Part shown: in pieces, positions 60,020 to 64,000 of the stretch
Position numbering within the stretch: the stretch's first letter is position 1
How the letters are laid out: each line of letters opens with the position of its first letter
Assembly: GCF_000499845.2 (NCBI RefSeq)
Contig: NC_023749.2
Span: 14,904,698 to 14,968,697, forward strand
DNA: 64,000 nucleotides
Direction of reading: 5' to 3'
From: Phaseolus vulgaris
Lineage: Eukaryota > Streptophyta > Magnoliopsida > Fabales > Fabaceae
Translations under genes and position numbers: made by a program
Notes under the pieces: generated by a model
The model's database searches: none
What the model saw: only the letters and a program-made list of their open reading frames with translations
What the model was told of the DNA's origin: nothing

Positions 60020-63000
60020 ATGCCGCAGCACCAGGCAACTGCAATGGAACCTGTTCTCAGCTACAACCCCGGCAATGGCAAGACCAACCATGACTATGAT
60101 GTCATAAGCTGGTTTGAAGATGTATCCCAGAATGCTGGTTACGTTCAGACTCAGTTGCTCAGCCAGATTCTGAAGCAAAACTATGGGGTGGAGTATCTCA
60201 AGAAATGGTTGGGGAACTACAATATCCTTGAGATGGACGCATGTGCATTGGAATCCCTTTTCTCTTCTGTGGTTCCCCTTGCCTCACATGCTGACTTTGA
60301 GCCATTTATCCAAAGGATTGCTGATGGGGACACTGTTCCTTTACTCACTCAACAACCCATAACCACTCTTTCCTTAAGGTACCTTTAGTTTTTTTTCCCT
60401 CTAAAACTTTTTCTTCTGTTTTTAAGGGGATAAAACCATGATTCATTATAGTGCTCAAATTCTTTCATTTTATGGTCATGTTCATGACAATAAGGAATCA
60501 TAATAGAGGACATTAGGATAGAGGCCACTCTCCATATTATTCTGCCAGATTTCATTATATATGTTCAATCCATGGTTGTTCTAGTGTTTTATTCTTCATG
60601 ACAAGGTCTAACTATAGATGTTTTGTACAAATTTTTGAACAAAAGTTTAGAAAAAGTAATAACTAATAAACCATGAAAGTTCTTTAACACATTTTATTTA
60701 TTTATTTATTTAGTAAGTAATATTTTTTAATACTTTTTTTGGTAAAGTATTTCTTTCTCTTTTCTTATAATATATGAGATGGAAGTAATGGAAGGAACAC
60801 CTGCCACTTTCTGATATTTGTTTTCCTTTTCCTTTGAATATTGTTTTTTCTTGGTACGCAGTTCTGGAACAACAGACGGAAGGCAGAAGTTCGTACCCTT
60901 TACTCGCCATAGTGCACAAACCACGCTTCAAATATTCACCCTAGCAGCAGCCTATAGATCAAGGTGTGTACATCTTTATAATATCTCCCTGTGTTCCCTT
61001 TAGATTTTTGTGTGCCCTTGTGTTCCTTTGTGTGTGTATATACCCTTATTGTGTGTTCCTATATGCATGATTACTCTAAAGCGCACGTTGAAATATTCGT
61101 CCTTATCTTTTCACTGTTTACAGGGTTTATCCAATAAGGGAAGGGGGAAGGATTCTTGAATTCATATACAGCAGCAACCGGTACAAAACAAAAGGAGGTT
61201 TAACAGCCGGAACAGCCACAACACACTACTATGCAAGTGAAGAGTTCAAAATCAAGCAGCATACCACCAAGTCCTTTACCTGCAGCCCCCAAGAAGTGAT
61301 TTCTGGCGGAGACTACAAACAATCCACGTATTGCCACCTCCTTCTTGGACTCTTCTTCTCTGACCAAGTGGAATTTATCACCTCAGCTTTTATCTACAGC
61401 ATGGTGCAAGCTTTCAGCAGTTTTGAAGAACATTGGACTGAAATTTGCAATGACATCAGAGATGGCACTCTAAGTTCAAGAATCAAGTCACCGAAAATGA
61501 GAAAGGCTGTTTTGGACATCATCTCTCCAAGCCCAGATTTGGCTTCAAAGTTGGAAAGTGCTTGCCATGAGCTACAAGTGGTAGAGTGGTTTGGTTTAAT
61601 TCCTAAACTCTGGCCAAATGCTAAATATGTCTACTCCATAATGACAGGGTCCATGCAACCATATTTAAAAAAACTTAGGCATTATGCAAATGGGTTGCCT
61701 TTGGTTAGTGCTGATTATGGCTCAACTGAGAGCTGGATAGGGGTTAATGTTGATCCTAGTTTACCACCAAAAGATGTAACATTCGCTGTGGTTCCCACTT
61801 TCTCTTACTTTGAGTTCATACCACTTCACAGGCATGAAAAAAATTTCAGTTCAGGAGCTGATGATTTCACGGAAGATAAGCCAATTCCACTCTCTAAGAT
61901 TAAAGTAGGACAAGAGTATGAAGTTGTGCTCACAACTCTCACCGGTATGCATTTTTCTTAACTCTATTCTGTATCAGAAAAAAATAAATTCTATGGTAGT
62001 CTCACATTTAAGGGTTTTGTACCTTTGGAACCTACTCAATTATTAACCCAAAAGATAAGTGTACCAAAATCATTAAGTTTCTGTTCCATAGCACATCTCT
62101 CATCCTTTATCATTGCTCATTTCCTCGATCCATCTTTTCTCGGTTTTATGACTTACATTCTGAACATGACACATGGTAGAATTTACTAAATATCTCTGGA
62201 GCAACAGCATCTTTGACCTTTTGCCAAGTAAATGCATTTATCTACCTAAGATGTAAACCCGTACACTGTTCATTTTTCGGCAAGCCCATTTGATTGACCC
62301 ATTGTCTTATATATATAAAATAACGCCTAGAGTTACAGGTAAAGAAAGTAGGGATCGGGCTTCATGTGTGCCACATGTGCAAGCTAGCTGCACCATGAAC
62401 ATGGACATGTCTAGTAGCTACTTGCATCAAGCCAAAAAGCTTTTGGTTGAATTACGGAAACTGATATATGATTGAAATGCATACAAATGGCATTATGAGT
62501 GATGTGCAATACGTGGACTGAAATGCATTCCAATAATGGCCGTTACAAATTATGGATAACAGTGCATATATATATATTTGTTTATTCTTTTTTATAGAAA
62601 TGAATTAACCAGTGAAACTATACCTACTAAATATTTTAGGTTAATATATACATTTAGTTGAAATTATTTATTAAAATATCATTTTATAAAAATTTATGAA
62701 AGATATTTAAAAAAAAATCTTAACAGGAAAGTAGGTGGGGGTCAACATAGATTAAAGTACGCACGTTAACTATGTTGGCTTCTTTCCATGGTTATTTTTT
62801 TGTTGATGCTTCATCATTTCAGTCCTAGGTTCACATTGTGTACAGTACTTTTTTTTGTTGCTTAACCAAGTTTTGTCCTAGTGTTTTTTTAATCATGCAG
62901 GCTATAAGTTTGTCAGTAAAATATGAATTTTTTCAATCATGTTTTTATTCAAAACTGAGACATTACTTAAAATTACTGAATTCAGTTTCCCTGAGACCAA

Positions 63001-63732
63001 TCAAATGTTGGTAATATATGAACAAGTGAATTGAAAATGCAAACTAATATAAAAGTAAGCTTGATGTTGTTTTTTTTTTGTAGTAGTTTAGCTGCTATTT
63101 AATGATAGTATACATATACGAGTGTTAATTATGGTTTTGGTGATTTGGGAGGAAGCAAGGAAGTAATGTGATAAAGATTGATTTCAGGACTATACAGGTG
63201 CAGGTTAGGGGATGTGGTGGAAGTGGCTGGCTTCCACAATGGGACCCCAAAGTTGAACTTTGTGTGTAGAAGAAAGCTAATTCTGACAGTAAATATAGAC
63301 AAGAACACAGAAAAGGACCTTCAACTAGTGGTAGAGAGGGGGTCCCAAATTCTGACCAAAGCAAAAGCCGAGCTGGTTGATTTCACAAGCTATGCAGATG
63401 TGTCAAAGCAACCAGGGCACTACGTAATTTTTTGGGAGATCAAAGGGGAGGTAGAGGACAAGATCCTTGGTGCATGTTGCACTGAAATGGACAAATTGTT
63501 CATGGATCATGGCTATGTGGTGTCAAGAAAAACCAACTCAATAGGGCCCTTGGAACTCTGCATTTTGGAGACTGGGACTTTCAAGAAGGTTTTGGACAAT
63601 TTCATAGCAAATGGGGCAGCCTTGAGCCAATTCAAAACCCCCAGGTGCACCAATAATCGTGCCCTCCTTAAAATTCTTAACACGTGCACCACAAAAAGGT
63701 TTCATAGCACAGCTTACAACACTCAACAATGA
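60020..63732 (+). CDS. GH3.10: GH3 acyl-acid amido synthetase, GH3.10/DFL2-like
   Basis: Four exons: 60020-60378, 60862-60963, 61124-61944 and 63188-63732 (stop TGA 63730-63732). All introns are GT-AG (phases 2, 2 and 1), and joining gives 608 residues, normal for GH3. GH3 enzymes adenylate a carboxylic hormone such as jasmonate or auxin and couple it to an amino acid in the cytosol. Motif 1 is SSGTTDGRQKFVPF (residues 120-133, at the exon 1/2 junction), motif 2 YGSTES (352-357) and motif 3 YRCRLGD (430-436). Cys432 stands where Tyr is common. Text such as DYDVISWFEDV, RHSAQTTLQIF and EGGRILEFIY places it with Arabidopsis GH3.10/DFL2, a group reported to act on jasmonates; substrate here is inference. 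ATG 60044 is an alternative start (600 aa). Intron 3 is long (1243 bp). No lesion was seen. Confidence 0.95.
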
Positions 63733-64000
63733 TTGATGTATATCATCTTCATCAATCAACAACTATTTTCTTAGTTTCCCCAGTTTCCAATTTTCTTCTG
63801 CTTTTTTCTTTCAATTGTATATTATCCAACCTGCTACACTTGTTCTAATCAACATGCGATCGCACAACGAGAGTCTTGTAAGAAGATCCTCATTCTGAAG
63901 TTAGTAAAATGTTTTGTAATTGTCTTATGATTAGGTTATTTACGTGTTAATATTTTTCCACCGTAATAAGGTTATCAAAATAATTTCTCTGGTTTATACG
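63733..64000 (+). other. GH3 3' untranslated and downstream sequence
   Basis: T-rich sequence after the stop codon. No canonical AATAAA was seen; near-upstream TGTAT and TTGTAAT motifs could serve polyadenylation. The transcript end cannot be placed. Confidence 0.4.

Noticed and set aside
62290..62475. 61-residue ORF
   Set aside because: Inside intron 3 of the GH3 gene, with no similarity to anything recognised.

Overview
The window reads as plant nuclear DNA, most probably from a legume of the bean/cowpea group. It is AT-rich and eukaryotic. Its one intact gene has four exons with GT-AG introns. Everything else recognisable is transposable-element DNA of plant families (copia, gypsy, LINE, hAT, CACTA, PIF/Harbinger, MULE). 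The legume assignment is inference from the character of the GH3 protein and the LTRs; no species-diagnostic sequence was identified.

Layout. 1-844: AT-rich DNA, then a stretch rich in TCCGGATAA-like motifs. 845-9044: an LTR retrotransposon with 1.1-kb LTRs, a broken gag, no pol, and a separate ORF resembling plant transposon-associated proteins. Two solo LTRs are nested inside it (3916-4612; 6671-7753). 9094-15791: a complete but decayed copia element with 0.3-kb LTRs. A third solo LTR sits in its gag, and a 503-bp tandem duplication copied that insertion junction. 15952-16768: a non-autonomous hAT element with an exact 8-bp target duplication. 16777-22876: AT-rich DNA with LTR fragments. 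22877-29990: a decayed minus-strand LINE (two ORFs overlapping by ATGA), next to a plus-strand copy of part of the same family. A 481-bp insert with a 465-bp internal period sits in its ORF1. 33398-37923: a cluster of CACTA-type MITEs and one 1-kb CACTA derivative. 39240-42990: a gypsy gag-protease remnant whose pol is cut off at the start of reverse transcriptase. 43340-46190: a decayed PIF/Harbinger element with both its transposase and its Myb/SANT-like gene, the latter split by an inverted LTR. 46575-47540: a retroelement-type ORF remnant. 49063-50660: a 61-bp tandem array in a probable CACTA derivative. 51110-53177 and 55787-57759: two copies of one ~2-kb solo LTR, the second splitting a MULE transposase remnant.

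The only apparently functional host gene is at the right edge: a GH3 acyl-acid amido synthetase (60020-63732, plus strand, about 608 aa) most like Arabidopsis GH3.10/DFL2. All three ATP-binding motifs are recognisable and the exon junctions restore one frame.

The genes do not form a pathway. The interest lies in the layered insertion history, readable from exact target-site duplications, and in several structural oddities: a 42-bp flanking duplication, a satellite-like insert with a 9-bp duplication, and a pol-less retrotransposon carrying an unrelated ORF. I found no convincing new cellular system.
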